Assembly (NCBI GenBank): GCA_030068075.1
Contig: CM057826.1
Span: forward strand, 110,649,746-110,713,745
Length of the DNA: 64,000 nucleotides
Origin: Paguma larvata
Taxonomy: Eukaryota; Chordata; Mammalia; Carnivora; Viverridae
Direction: 5' to 3'
In this document: positions 31,652 to 44,137 of the stretch, in pieces
How the letters are laid out: each line of letters opens with the position of its first letter
Position numbering within the stretch: position 1 is the stretch's first letter
Translations under genes and position numbers: made by a program
Notes under the pieces: model-generated
What the model saw: only the letters and a program-made list of their open reading frames with translations
The model's database searches: none
Told to the model about the DNA's origin: nothing

Positions 31652-32904
31652 CTGAATGAGAGAAAACAACAAGAATCCATAGCACCAAATACAGGCAATT
31701 ATATGTCCACATTCCTGCATAACTAATTTCTCCTCCCTCCTAAGGAAGAGCAAGTTGGTTCTTTTATCACTAAACCAAGGAGAAGCAAGAAAACAGCCTC
31801 TAGCATGTTAGGATGCCATAACTTCTTCATAGTTTTTGCTTAACATTTAAAGAAATGTAGTGATTGTGGATTTGACAAACTTTCTTTCTGTAAACTACCT
31901 TTCTTGCCTAGGGTCAGAAATGTCATCAGTGTCCACCTAGGAGGTATCAAAACTGGTACCATAGTGATGGCATACTTGGAGGCTGAAAGGGGCCTTGACA
32001 AGCACATTGACTGGTTCCCTTGTTTCACAGAGAGGAGGTGGGGCAGAGAGGGCCTTGGCTATACTCTTAGGACAGGACTACAACTAACCGAGTTCTCTCC
32101 TCTTAAGTCCATAGTCCATCTATCACATCGTGCACAGCCTAGCTTTATTAATTCACCTTACACGTATTGCTTACTCATCATGGCTGTGTTACCTAGAAAC
32201 AAAATATAGGGCAGGTGGAAAAAGGCCAATAATTTTCAAACATTGATAAACCAAATGACCTTACATTTGCTTTGCACAATGGAATTGCATGGAATGTACA
32301 GTTAACTGATGGTATTTCAACTAAACATGGCTGTCAGCTAAAACAACAGGTCATAGATTTGAAATGTAAATCAACTACTTAATCTGAGCTCAATCAAATA
32401 AACTGGGAATGGTTCCAAATTTTGAAAGCAAACTGTCAGTTCAATTCTAACTTATTGAGAAATGTCACATTACATACAGTAATATTTAATTTTATAAGAG
32501 TTAGTGATTGTTCCATGGGCAACATTAACTCTAGTAATCAATTCCTGCTTTAAGTGTTCAATTTGGGCCCTAACCTCTCCAGAAGATGAGATGCCTATAA
32601 ACTTGTACAACAGGTTCACATATGATGTTTCAGCAGTGGGGAGGATTTGATATTTGCACAAGTTCATGGCTGCCAGGATGTTCCAATGGTAAGAGAATGA
32701 GTGTTGGGGAAACAGACATATTGGAATAAACAGCCCTTGGCTTTATTGCTAACATTCTCAATGTAAGTATTCAACTTTTTCAACTCCTTTCCCTATTTTG
32801 AGCCACAGCTTTTCCACCTATGAAAGTAGCTAGTTCTATTAGACCATCTGTAAGGTACTTTCTCTCTTTGGCATTCTTTAGACACTTTGACATTCTATAC
32901 TCAC
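31652..32904. other. Intron between D5 and its linker
   Basis: 1253 bp with no repeat or element that I recognise. Confidence 0.75.
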
Positions 32905-33032
32905 TAGAAGGCTTGGCACATGGAACACAGGTTTCCATGCATTTTCCCATCTGGACCACGAATAGGGTCATTTTCTCTGGTACAGAAAAGTATTCCATTC
33001 TTTGCATGATGCTGATATTCACTGCAGAGTTT
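32905..33032 (-). CDS. SPINK5: SPINK5 exon: LEKTI domain 5 core
   Basis: This 128 nt exon encodes KLCSEYQHHAKNGILFC, TRENDPIRGPDGKMHGN, then LCSMCQAF. It has four Cys and P1 Arg. Human D5 (KLCSQYQNQAKNGILFC, with GNLCSMC) matches. The acceptor is TTTAG before AAACTCTGC and the donor is TA|GTGAGT, phase 2. D5 is among the human domains reported to inhibit kallikrein-related peptidases. Confidence 0.96.
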
Positions 33033-33744
33033 CTAAATAATGAAAATGAGACACTTTAGATATAGTTCTCTATTCTGTTTTTACATTTTAGACGCTATTA
33101 GTTAAAGACATCAGAAAAGAGGAGCTAAGGATAAAAAAGAAAACTTTTAGGATTTAGGATCATCTCTAAATTTTGTGATATTTCTCTGTGTAGTATTCAC
33201 CCATATAAATATTCAACAAATGTACTAAAGGCATATAAATGTGAGGTGGCTTGTTATCACTCAAGTGGATAAGATAAGGAACCGCAATGTAAGTATCTAA
33301 CGGACATGATGCAGGTCTGAGTTCAACTGGTACAAGCGCAAAGGGAAGAATGATTCATGGAAGTACAGAGACGAATTTATACTGGAGTTACTCATCTATA
33401 GGATGTGTTCAGGAAAACAATGTGGCAAACAGGTCCCCAAGAGGAATTATGGTGTGTGAACAAAGGCGGAGGGGCATATAAGATCATGTTATCTTGGGAT
33501 AATGTATTATTGCCAGAAATAAAGAATTAGCTGGACAAAAAGAGGAAGGTTTGGGAAGTGGTCAAAAGGAGATCTTGAAGATAAATCAAAATCAGATTAC
33601 TGAACTTAAAGAGAATTTGGACTTTATTCTTAGGAAATTGAAAAATGGTAAATATTTATAGAAGAGAGGAACACAATGAAATATTTGTTTTTTGAAAGAC
33701 CACCCAGCCAGATGTGTGGAGGAGACTGAGGTTAGAGAAATTAT

Positions 33745-33880
33745 AGAAAAAAAAATAAGGAAAAAAAGGGAGGGAAGAATTGAGGGAGGAAGGAATGAAG
33801 GAAGGAAGCAACAAAGGAAGGAATGAAGTAAGGAAGGAGAGAAGGAAGGTAGGGAAAGAAGGAAGATAAAGAGGAAGGAA
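33745..33880. repeat. GGAA-rich purine tract
   Basis: Repeated GGAAGGAA units with AAAGGAAGG variants over about 135 bp on the plus strand. Confidence 0.9.
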
Positions 33881-34658
33881 GAAACTGAAATCAAAGATAA
33901 AAGGATACTTTCGATTTGAGAGCTAAAATTGAAGGACTGCAGGAAAGAAATCAGTTGAAAATGAGGCCTAGACAAAAAGATGGAGTTACTGGATGTCAGA
34001 AGAGGACTAATGAGGTAGGCTGTTTTATGAAACTGTGAACTGCATACTAGAAAAAGGTGGGCTAACTCACTGTAAGAAACAAGTTAAACAGGGTTTCTGC
34101 ATGGAGTGAAATGGTCCAAATAACCTTTAGGATACCTTCAAATGTTGGCTTTTCAAAATGCCATTGGGTCATGCCAATATTTCTGACTCCATGAAAACAA
34201 TGTGGAAGATGAATTGAATCTTCAGGATTGAGGGAGACAGAAGCATAGAGACCAGGCAGAATGCTAATGCCCTGATGCAAAGGAAATCTATTAGATATAT
34301 GAGCTAAGTTGGTAGCAGGAGAAAAAAAAGACAGATACCTGGTTAAGAGATGTTTAGAAAGTAGAATGTGGTATGATTTTAAAGGCAGCATATTAAAAAT
34401 GTTAAATTGAAGACCTCCAAAACAAACAGCACACATATCAAACTTTGAATTCAGATAATGCCTTTATATATTACCTTCATTGAGGAACTACTCTACTAAT
34501 ATGATTTGATTAATTTTCTCCAAATAGAGCTAAAAATTGTAATCCCATAATTATTCTTCTAAATCTTGTGAATTAATAACTATAAATTGCTTTCCAGAAG
34601 ATCCATCAGTAATGGAGGAAAAATGAACCAACATCGAAAACACATTCTAGAGCAAAAT

Positions 34659-34660
<2 letters not shown>

Positions 34661-34698
<38 letters not shown>
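34661..34698. repeat. (AC)19 microsatellite near a splice donor
   Basis: On the gene strand this is (GT)19, starting about 44 nt after the D4-D5 linker donor. Confidence 0.97.
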
Positions 34699-34700
<2 letters not shown>

Positions 34701-34742
34701 CACAGCAAAAGTCATTTAGTTATTGATCAAACTAATCATCAC

Positions 34743-34830
34743 CTCAATTTCTCTTTTAACTTTAACTTTTTCTTTTGCTTTCCTCAGGTTTTCATCTGCT
34801 TTATTTTTTTCATCTGAAAAACGCCGTTTG
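34743..34830 (-). CDS. SPINK5: SPINK5 exon: D4-D5 linker
   Basis: This 88 nt exon completes a Phe codon, then reads KRRFSDEKNKADENLRKAKE and KVKVKREIE. The KVKR-E motif is the probable convertase site preceding D5; human has KVKREI. The segment is highly charged and Lys/Glu-rich, typical of the inter-domain spacers. The donor is GAG|GTGATG, with +3 G and +5 T, so it is weaker than the usual GTGAGT here. A long GT run (on the gene strand) begins about 44 nt into the following intron. The acceptor is CTCCAG. Confidence 0.94.
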
Positions 34831-36169
34831 CTGGAGAAAAACAAAACAAAATAAATAAATGAACACAGATGCTTCAAATCCCCAGGTTACAAAATAGTCA
34901 TTTAGACACACGTGGAAAAACAGTCACACGTTCATGAGGTCTAATACAAACATTTTCCAATCATCTTAAAGCTCTAAGTTAGATTGAAATCTTCACTCTT
35001 CCCAAAATCCCTTTCATTTTGCCTTTATGTATTCATTGCAGTGACTGTTTTTGTCATCTTCCTTTCTTTTAAATCCCTTTAGCTTAAATTCTACCTTCTC
35101 TGAGAAGACATCCCAGATCTCAAAGTGGAAATGAGTTGTATATCTGTCATTCTATTTTCATACCTGAATTTCCCTTATGGGATAGTTCTCACTCTGTCTT
35201 GAAACGTGTGTGTGTGTGGTTGGGGGGGGGATCCTTATTTGTACTCTTAAGCTTTAAGCTTCTTGAGAGCAGGGATCTTCGCTCACACATTCATTCAACA
35301 TTTGGCCAGTAACTATATTTTTGTCAAGTGCTGGCCTGGCCCTTGGGCATATACTACAGTGGCATACAAAACAGACACAAATCCTGTGTTCTTGGAACTT
35401 AGAACCCAGTAGAAAAGACTGACAGTCAACAACTATTCATAGGAATAATTACACAATTACCAGCTGTGTTGACTGTTATGAAATAAAATTAAGAGTTATA
35501 AGGATTGATTTCAATTAGGAATTTCGGGATGTCTTATCCAAAGAAGGATAATCTTGAAATGCAATGCAGAGAGGGGGAGACATTTGCTGGCCGAGAATGA
35601 GACAGACTCGCTGGAGGACACCATAAAGGAAAAAGCTTGGAGAGATCAAAGATCTGAATGAATGACAAGACCTCGGCTGAGACATCTTCATAAATGCCAT
35701 AATTTATATGTTGTGGGATCTGCCCTTCCCCAAGGTCAGATACCAGAGATGAAAAGATAAAGTTTATCCCATTCACATATGAACCTGAAGTTTTTGTGGC
35801 ATCAACATCTGTTCTGTCACGATGGGATAATTACTGAAGGAAAACAGTCAAAGTCTTGGTGCCTGCTTTTACCCGCACTCTGTATTATGACTAACTCATA
35901 AAAAGGCTTACAAAGGTTGTGGGAGGAAATATGAAGAAGTATGTTGTAATCCAGTCTTCTAACCGGAAAATGGAATCCATTTGTACTCAGAAACAGACAT
36001 ACATCATGAGAATCTGTCTACTAGGAGATATCATGTTTTGTAGAGGACAGAAAACTTCTCAAAAATCCTTAGCAACAAAGCTGTACCTCAACACTGTGCT
36101 TACTCACTGTGCCAATCAATCTCCACTTCATGTGCCCATTCACTCCAAAGAAACTGCATCTATACTCAC
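34831..36169. other. Intron between D4 and its linker
   Basis: 35060-35290 resembles an L2 end (CTTCTTGAGAGCAGGGATCT), followed by an ancient repeat to about 35500. Nothing recognised in 35501-36169. Confidence 0.6.
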
Positions 36170-36297
36170 AACATTTCAGCACACAGGGCACATTTGTTGC
36201 CATGCATCCTGCCATCAGGGCCACGAACTGGGTCACTCTCCCGTGTACAATAAAGTCTTCCGTTTCTCACTTGGGTTTCAAATTCCTTACAAAAATC
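36170..36297 (-). CDS. SPINK5: SPINK5 exon: LEKTI domain 4 core
   Basis: This 128 nt exon encodes DFCKEFETQVRNGRLYC, TRESDPVRGPDGRMHGNK and CALCAEM. It has the four-Cys LEKTI pattern with P1 Arg. Human D4 (DFCKEYEKQVRNGRLFC) is the clear counterpart, including the diagnostic GRMHGNKCALC. The donor is TT|GTGAGT and the acceptor is TTGAAG. Confidence 0.96.
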
Positions 36298-38139
36298 CTT
36301 CAAAAAGATAAGTAATTACACTTAGCACTTTTCTACTCTTTAACACAGAAAATGTAGACCATGGATTTATAGTCACAGAATGTCAGGTGTAGAAAATGTT
36401 GGTAAACATATAACATATTAATGCAGATTAATATGAAACAGTCATTATGCCATTACTTGGTACCTGTATCTACTATGTGGTTTATTAAAAGGTAAAAGAG
36501 TCTTATAAAGAATAAGACTGAGCATTTATTGCCTAAAACGAGATAGTTCTTGTTAATCTCCAAGTCTATGAAAAAAGGATTATAGAGTAAAAGATCTTTC
36601 AACAAGTCCCAACAAAGAAGTGACAAGACAGAAGAAAGAGCAGAGCAGAGAATCTGTGAGCTATGGTGCTTAAACACTATTTAATACGGACCAAATCGAG
36701 AACAATCCAATACGGTTTGCAAAGAAATAAGGTGGCATCCAGCGACGCTAGGCTTACTTTTATTTGTTCTCTCTGGGAATCAGTGGCCTCCTTTACTGAT
36801 GTTTGTTTTTATGTGCTCTGCTTCCTTTATTGATGTCTATTTCTAATATGGTAGAAAGCACAGAAAGAGGGAATCTAATTTTCCTTTACTCTTCACTGTA
36901 GAGAGGTAAAACATCAAGACTAATATTTATTTAGAAAACCTTAAAAGGCTGTGACTTCCCCAAATGATCCAAGAAAAGGTTTGTATCCAGATTTCCCAAT
37001 GCTTTGGTTTAGGGGTTTCAGGTTTTGCTCTATGTTTAGAAAATCTTACTATTTGATGAAGGCTAAACTTTATACCTATGTCTGTATTTGTATCTATACC
37101 TACCCCAAATTACTCTAGATTTAGGGATCTATATGTCAATAAAAAAAGTTTTGTGATGGCATATATTACTACATAATCTACAAGAAATGCTTCCCTAAGC
37201 CTTTTTCAACTGTGTGACTCTCATCTTCCCATTTCAGCCAAGAAAACATAAAGAATGTGGTTTGAAGTCTGAAGACCTGAGCAGCCAGACTGCCTCTATC
37301 TCTCTGGGAGATCATGGCAAAGTCCCCTCAATTTAGAGACCTCAATCTCCCCACCCACACAATGAGGCTTTTGGAATAGATGCTCTTTAGGACTTTTTCT
37401 AGATCTAGTATTCTCAATTTTTAAGAAAGAACTCCTATTTCATTAGGAAACTTTAAAAAAGGATCCTAATTGACCTCTAGTAGGAAGATACTTGTTTTTG
37501 GACGAGCAATGGGTGTGCTCCAAACTTCCTGGTTCTAACAATCTAGGAATAAAGACACAGAAGACAATCACTTGATAATCATAGCATGGTAACAAAAATT
37601 ACTGCTCAATGGTTCCCATAAGAGAAACAATGATAATTTCAGTTTATAAGGTATGATTCATCTGAGGAGATTCTGAAGAAATACTTCTGTGAGCAAACCA
37701 CTGACAGGTTAATTATGGGGCAGTTATTGAGCCATCACTATAAAGCAGTCCTATTCAGTACAATGAAGTCCCGTGACCCCACCAAAACAATGACCCCAGC
37801 TACAGAGAAAAAGAGGGAAAAATAGTCAAGACAAGATAAAAGACAATGAAAAGATCTGTGTTTATGAAGTAATAAAATGATCGATATCACACGATGACTC
37901 AAAGTTTTTGACTGAAACTTGACCACCAAAAGAAGTGCTTTTCAAATCTCGGTGAGTATTCGACAAATTACTGACAACTCTGAGCGCTCCACTTCTCTTC
38001 GTTTAAACTCTGAACACTCTATTTAGGGTGGGAAATAGGCTTCACTGGATAGTATTACAAAGTGGAAGCTCAGCACGTGACTACCAAAAACTGGACCTAT
38101 GACTATCCATAGGAAAACATTTGCTCATCATCCACAAAA

Positions 38140-38480
38140 ACAGCATACTTGTTCTGATGCCTCTCCTGATCTGATGGGGGGGACCCCAAATATGGAGTAA
38201 AAGAATTCACCTAAGGCAGAACAAAAGAGATAAAAGTTTATTGAATATATCGCAAGGGTGAGGGGCAGGAGAGCAAAGGAGAGGTTGTCTGTCACCAGGC
38301 AGTGGGGACCGTATTTAAAGGGGGAAGGTGAGGAGGTATGGGAACATTTGGAATTTTCCTTTTTTTGGTACCAGTGCCTGGGTAATAAGTAGCCCATTTG
38401 TTAGTCTGGACTTGTGGATATTTTGAGGTGCGCTGCCTCAGGGCCTGTCTTTTTTCAGCCAGGAGCTTAATGTGGGCCCT
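38140..38480 (-). repeat. Possible LTR fragment, antisense
   Basis: AAAGTTTATTGAATATATCG could hold an antisense poly(A) signal and CGTATTTAAAGGGGG a TATA-like element. The local GC level is higher than in the flanks. The family is not identified and no coding part is visible. Confidence 0.3.
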
Positions 38481-38926
38481 TTAGCCTTGATCAAGTTTCC
38501 ATTGCTCAAGCCTATTGCCTAAAAGCAGCCTCTAAATTTGTATTAGCACAAAAAGGTACTGAGTGTGGAATCACATTCCAAACAAAAATTGAGATCATTT
38601 ACCCAATCTCCCTAATTTGGAATGAAATTGAGGTCCAGAGAGAAGAGATGACGGGGTCAGTTTCACAGAGCCAGAGCATAACAGAACTATGGCTAAGACT
38701 TAGGTGTTCTGGCTTCTCAACAAAAAACTAGTCATTTAGCAACATAACTACTGTCCCTGTCATTGAAAGTATGGTTTAATAACCGTGGTGATTTAGGAAA
38801 TCCAAGCTGTATGATCTACCATGCTTATTCAATTATTAAAGGAATAATTTTTATATATTAGGTTAAACAATGAAATCATAGAATAATTTGAAAAAACTTA
38901 AAGGATACTTTAAAAACCACAATCTT

Positions 38927-39135
38927 GGAGGGCCTGGGTGTCTCAGTCAGTGAAGCATCTGACTCTCGATTTCGGCTCAGCTCATGATCTCACAGTTTGT
39001 GAGATTGAGCCCCACGATCGGGCTCTGCACTGACAGCGTGGAGCCTGCTTGGGATTCTCTGTCTCTTTCCTGCTCTGCTCTTCCCTTGCTCATGCTCTCT
39101 CTCAAAATAAATAAATAAGCTTAAAAATATGTATA
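38927..39135 (+). mobile_element. SINEC-type SINE
   Basis: GGAGGGCCTGGGTGTCTCAG head; flanks AAAAACCACAATCT and AAAACCTACAATCTC fit a duplication. Confidence 0.88.
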
Positions 39136-39701
39136 TATAATAAAAATAAAACCTACAATCTCAATTTTGGTGCTATTTTTGTTTAAACTTTAAGACTTTT
39201 ATAAACATAGGCCTCGCTGAATGTAATAACCATAATGGAAAAATGAGTAACTCCAATTTGCATCAGTGGGATCATATATAAAATAGATCAGTGATATACT
39301 GTTTAAAAAACTCTAGAATTATTTACAAGTTATTCCTGTCTAATTTATATTTATGTTGCATTAAAAAAAATTATTCAAAGCATAATTAATCTATGACTGA
39401 ACTGAGGACTTGGGAAAATTAAGCAGAATTTAATTTGCATATTTTCTGACTATTCTTTCTCTTTTTCTTAAGCAAGGAGGGAAATTGCATATTTCGAGCT
39501 TTAGGTGGAATATGCTGTTTTAAAATTGAGTCTAATGATTAATATACTAGTAATAGTGAATTTGGGGATGTTCGAAATTAAGGGAAACAATTTATTGTAA
39601 AAATTAAGGACAATGACATTATTGAATTACCTCGAATTGTCATACCTAAGTTTGTTAATATTTTGGCCACAAGAACCAAACTATGTTGCTGAGTAATTTA
39701 C

Positions 39702-39768
39702 CTTTTCAGAACTTCGTCGAACTCTGGTTTCACCTTCTTTCTTGGCATTTTCTTGAGCTTCTTTTAAG
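39702..39768 (-). CDS. SPINK5: SPINK5 exon: D3-D4 linker
   Basis: This 67 nt exon completes a Phe codon and reads LKEAQENAKKEGETRVRR followed by SSEK. RVRR fits the R-x-x-R pattern of furin-type convertases; the human counterpart is RIRRNAEK. Cleavage here would free D4 and the downstream part from D1-D3. The acceptor is TTAACAG and the donor is AAG|GTAAAT. Confidence 0.95.
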
Positions 39769-41195
39769 CTGTTAAGAAAGAAAACTGTTGGTTAGTTTAT
39801 GGCTCAATCATATTTTCAGCGTCCCTGTGCTAGGCACTTTCATATTCTTCTCCATAACTGGTTAAACCGATTCACTTACGTGAGACAAGCTTTTCCCTGT
39901 CTTGAATGAGCCAGAAAATTGCCAAAGATAAGGAAGGGTGTGAAACTGAGTCACTGAGTCAATTAGAAGCTTTGTTCTGTAAAACTAGATGGGTGTGACC
40001 CCTTGATTGACAAACAGAAGATTGTCAGGAAAATTCCCTTTAACAGGCAGAACTAAGAGCTTTAATACAATGCTGTGACAAGAGTGAAACCAAACTGAGC
40101 ATCTAAAGTATTGCCATCCACACCCTTATGTAAACCTTTTCTATACCTTGTGAAGTATTTGTTTGCCGTCAGGTAAAAGCACCTCCGTTAAAAAAACGGA
40201 CATTGAACAGAGCTTCTAAGTCTCTCATATCTATTACCCGCTTGCAGTCTCACCCCGGAGACGGGCATTATTGGTTCCGCAGAGGAAGAAACCAAGAGTT
40301 AGGGAGGTCAAATTCTCTTTTTTAGCTCGTGCATGAGAAGAAGCAGAAAGTCACAGAACTGGGGCAGGCTGGAACACTAAAAGCACACGTCTCCTAGATA
40401 AGAATGTGGAAATGAGGCTTATTTCCTGTCTGGAAACCAGTTACAATCACTGTTTTGTAAACCTGATAGGACGCGCCCTTGAATTCTAGAACAGCACACT
40501 GTAATTTTCAAAGGCAGGCGTGAAGTTTATTAAACTGTTAAATCTGTCTCTGTCTGGATTTTAAAGATCTGATGGAGCATTTTATAGCTTGCTGACATAC
40601 AGATTAGAGAGTCTATACCTTGTTTAGAGACTCACTGGACGTTCCTCATGTCTCAGCCTCAGTACTCACAGCAATGTCAGAAACGCAGAGAAAGATAAGC
40701 CCGTTCTTCCCTTTCATAAAGTTCCACCTTTTATATTAATAATGACTTCAGCCACATGACATTATTGTTATTATTATTATTTTAAATTATAATGTTACTT
40801 TTAGTAAGAGTCTCTGTGCATATTCAAATGAAACGATGCATGTCAAACGACTGATCTACATAACTCCATATGAAACCTACTTTCTAAATTTTAAAATATT
40901 GTGACTTATAGAACACTGTGCATTGTCCTGTCATTATAATTAAGCAAATTAAGAGTACTGAATTTAATAACTAACATAATCATCTCATCCATGCCTTTTA
41001 AGAAACTCGTAGATGATATGAATTAAATAGAAAAGAAGCCACTGAGAGCAAGCACTATTTCACCTAACGAAGACGAAGAATTGTATGCTTCATGCAAAGG
41101 ACTGTATCTCTCTGTGGAGCGGTTCTCAAGACAGCAACCAAGTGCACACTCATCAAGCCCACCCACGCGGCCGGCGTGGGGATGGTGATACTTAC
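39769..41195. other. Intron between D3 and its linker
   Basis: 1427 bp with no repeat recognised beyond a short ATT run near 40766. Confidence 0.75.
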
Positions 41196-41323
41196 AAAAG
41201 CTCAGCACACATCGCACACTTATTGCCATGTGTTTTTCCATCAGGGCCAAGGACTGGATCATTTTCCCTCGTGCATCCAAGTCTTCCATCCTTCACATAA
41301 GGCCGAAAAGCACTACATACATC
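41196..41323 (-). CDS. SPINK5: SPINK5 exon: LEKTI domain 3 core
   Basis: This 128 nt exon encodes DVCSAFRPYVKDGRLGC, then TRENDPVLGPDGKTHGNK, then CAMCAEL. It has four Cys with LEKTI spacing (13 residues between Cys 1 and 2, 18 between Cys 2 and 3, 2 between Cys 3 and 4). P1 is Arg in C-T-R-E. It is nearly identical to human D3 (DVCSAFRPFVRDGRLGC). The donor is TT|GTAAGT and the acceptor is TTCAG. Confidence 0.96.
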
Positions 41324-41640
41324 CTGAAGAACAGGGAAAGGAACTTGACATTCACCATAGCGACTGTAACGCCTTCCACACTGTTTTCAGAATTTTTTTA
41401 ACTCTCAGTGCTTCCCTGCCCAATGCACACGAGACACCTGGAGCAGTGCCAGATGCCTAGAAGTAGCTTAGTAAGGACTGCGTACATCACGCGGTTTAGT
41501 ATGGCACCTATTACCTATTCATTTATTATTAAGCACAGATACCCTAGTATGTGCTAGAACTAAGGTAGAACATAGTCCTTGCATGCAACTTGCTCACAAT
41601 CTACTGGGGAACACAAAGAGACACTTAAAATACTATGTGT

Positions 41641-41838
41641 GGGACGCCTGGATGGCTCAGTTGGTTAAGTGTCCAACTTCAGCTCAGGTCACATCTCACC
41701 AGTTCATGAGTTTGAGCCCCTCATCGGGCTCTGTGCTGCCAATGCGGAGCCTGCTTGGGATTCTCTCTCCCACTCTCTGCTCCTACCCAACTTGTGCTTT
41801 CTCTCTCTCTTGAAATAAATAAATAAACTTAAAAAGAT
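41641..41838 (+). mobile_element. SINEC-type SINE
   Basis: GGGACGCCTGGATGGCTCAG head and AAATAAATAAATAAACTTAA tail. Confidence 0.9.
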
Positions 41839-42029
41839 ATACATATGAAGTGCTAAGTGTCCTGGTAGGTGCTTTAGGAGCACAGAAAGGGCACCAAACC
41901 TTGACTTAGGCAAAACATTCAGTTAGAAAACGTCAAACGTGACATGTCTGAGACACTTATTTCTTTCTCCTATCATCAGAAGTGCACAGAACTTTAGCAC
42001 AGAAAAAAGCTATTTAATACAAATCTCAC

Positions 42030-42160
42030 TGTTAGATATGGAAACACTGGTACAGTGTGGGTAAGTAATTTGTCCAAGATTTCCCGACAGCAAGTGACAG
42101 TGCTAGGGTTTCAATTCATATTAAGTGACTGATGCATAATGCCCTCTCTACTACAAGTTT
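42030..42160 (+). repeat. MIR fragment
   Basis: GTGGGTAAGTAATTTGTCCA followed by CAGCAAGTGACAGTGCTAGG is MIR-like. Confidence 0.6.
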
Positions 42161-42416
42161 AGTTTTCTTTTGAATGACTGATTGATTTCTTTCTCTTTTT
42201 CATAGAAAGCAGTAAGAGAGCAGAAAAGTCAAACTCCCAAAGTATCCGGCTCCAGTTTCAGAAACTCTCAGTTGCTTTTCATCTAAAGAAGCCGTGTTTA
42301 GACGAGCAGGAATTGCTTCCTTCCGAATACCCCACCCAAGAAGGAAGAGGACAGCATCTTCTGTCTCTCTGAAGTCAGCCTCCAAGGTTTCCCACCATTT
42401 TGACACTTGTCCTCAC

Positions 42417-42480
42417 CTGCTCTGGACTACTGGTCTCACATTCCCCTTCGCTTTTTATGCCAACTTGGGACCTGGTTTTG
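42417..42480 (-). CDS. SPINK5: SPINK5 exon: end of D2 and D2-D3 linker
   Basis: This 64 nt exon completes an Ala codon and reads KTRSQVGIKSEGECETSSPE plus Q. The Cys in GEC is the sixth Cys of the D2 Kazal fold, so this exon is structural as well as a spacer. Human reads KTGSQIGVKSEGECKSSNPE. The acceptor is TTCCAG and the donor is CAG|GTGAGG (phase 0). No basic processing site is present, consistent with D2 and D3 staying joined. Confidence 0.95.
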
Positions 42481-43934
42481 CTGGAAGTGAAAGTTAGTAG
42501 ACACAGAAGTTTAGCATCACAGGACGTCTTATTATTCAAAAACAACTTATTTTCATTGTATTACAATTCTCTTTTACTCTTGAAAACAGAGGTCACAGTG
42601 CATTCTTGCTTCACTTACTCATTCTAATGAGAGCCTGTGTTTATACCTTGGAGTCAAAGAAATTGAATCACGAGGGCTAATAAGATTCAGACCTGCAAAG
42701 ATGATTTCCAGAGTTTTCTTTCCTGTGTCTAGAGAGTATCTATATCAGAAGAGAGGGAAAAAGTACACCTTGTAACTAGATATGCTGCCCCAAAACTATG
42801 CTGCCTTCGATGATGTTTTTTTTTTTTAATATACGAATTCAAGTTTATAGGATGTAACTTGCTACTATACTATTCTTTGTTTGGTTTATGCTAAATAATA
42901 TTTTAATTGTCATGGGAAGTACCTAAAGTCCTAAGAATTTTATTGTCTAATAGACCTTGAAGCATATCTGAAAACAGAACCATAAATGTAAAATACACTT
43001 TCTACTTTATAAAAAGATAAAAACCACAGCATTTGTATAAACGATAAAAGACCAATATAAAGAGAAAAATGAAGTCATTAAAAGAGATAAGAAAAAAGTT
43101 ATAGCAAAAGATATCATCTGAGGGAAAGAAAAAAAAAACTGAAATCCCATTGTTATTGCAGAGTCTCCTAGCAGACAGAGCTAAGACAGAAACACAATGA
43201 GCAGAATGGCTCTCACTGTATAATGAAAGAAGTATACCGGAAATCAGGGGAGAGAAATTTACACCTAAAATAGAGAGTTAAAGAATCTGTCACAGGATCC
43301 CCCACATAAAGCACAGTAGTAATGAAATGTTCGGGGTGCCCATAACAGTATTACAAAATACATGGCGAACAAAGCCTGTCTGTTCTCCCTATGTCTACCT
43401 GTGTTTTCCATTTATGTTGGCCACCGGTGAGAGTTGAAGGGATAATTTCAGAACGCAACTCTGAAAATGCAGTAATGTGAGGGACCAGAGTGATTTAATT
43501 CAGTTGTGTTTTGGTAAAGATACTTATTACAAGGAAAGATAAAGCTTGCAGAGCCTTGAAGACTGAATATTTATCAGATCCTGTACTACCCCAAGCCTGG
43601 TTAAGATTTTTGCAAAAACTGAAGAGTAGACAATTCAAGACTGGTGGCACGAGCCAGAACCTGAAAAGCAGGTTTGCCATCTTGTTGACAGAAGACAATT
43701 GATAACCAAACCTTGCATTGAGGGAGGAGAAAGAACCAAAGAGGGACAAAATACTGGACAGTGAGATGCTTGAGCTATGTGACGAAGGTTGAATAAATGG
43801 AAAGAAGTTCAATATTAAAAGTTCCAATTAATCTCTAATATTATAAATTACTGAGCACTTAATAAAAGAATACCTTGATGATTAAACAATTCTCTGTGAA
43901 AAAAGATATACTCCTAGAAAGAAATAGATAGGTG

Positions 43935-44000
43935 TCTGTATGTATATGTATACATATGTGTTTATATACATACATATGTACTTATATGTGCATGTATATA
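43935..44000. repeat. TATG/TACA simple repeat
   Basis: TGTATGTATATGTATACATA followed by TATACATACATATGTAC. Confidence 0.85.
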
Positions 44001-44137
44001 GACGTAAGATTTAGATATATCGGATGTCTACTTCACAGAGACACTGATAACTATTTGATAAATTGCACACAAAAGTGCTTTATAAAATATAAAGTGTGAC
44101 ACAACATATTTTTTTCCTTAAGGATATATCAAAAGGA

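Larger units (their letters stand above)
33033..34742. other. Intron between the D4-D5 linker and D5
   Basis: Contains a GGAA-rich tract and an AC repeat (listed). Nothing recognised in 33033-33744 and 33881-34660. Confidence 0.75.
36298..39701. other. Intron between the D3-D4 linker and D4
   Basis: Contains a possible LTR fragment and a SINE (listed). 36298-38129, 38481-38926 and 39149-39701 show nothing that I recognise. Confidence 0.7.
41324..42416. other. Intron between the D2-D3 linker and D3
   Basis: Contains one SINE and a MIR fragment (listed). Nothing recognised in 41324-41640. Confidence 0.8.
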
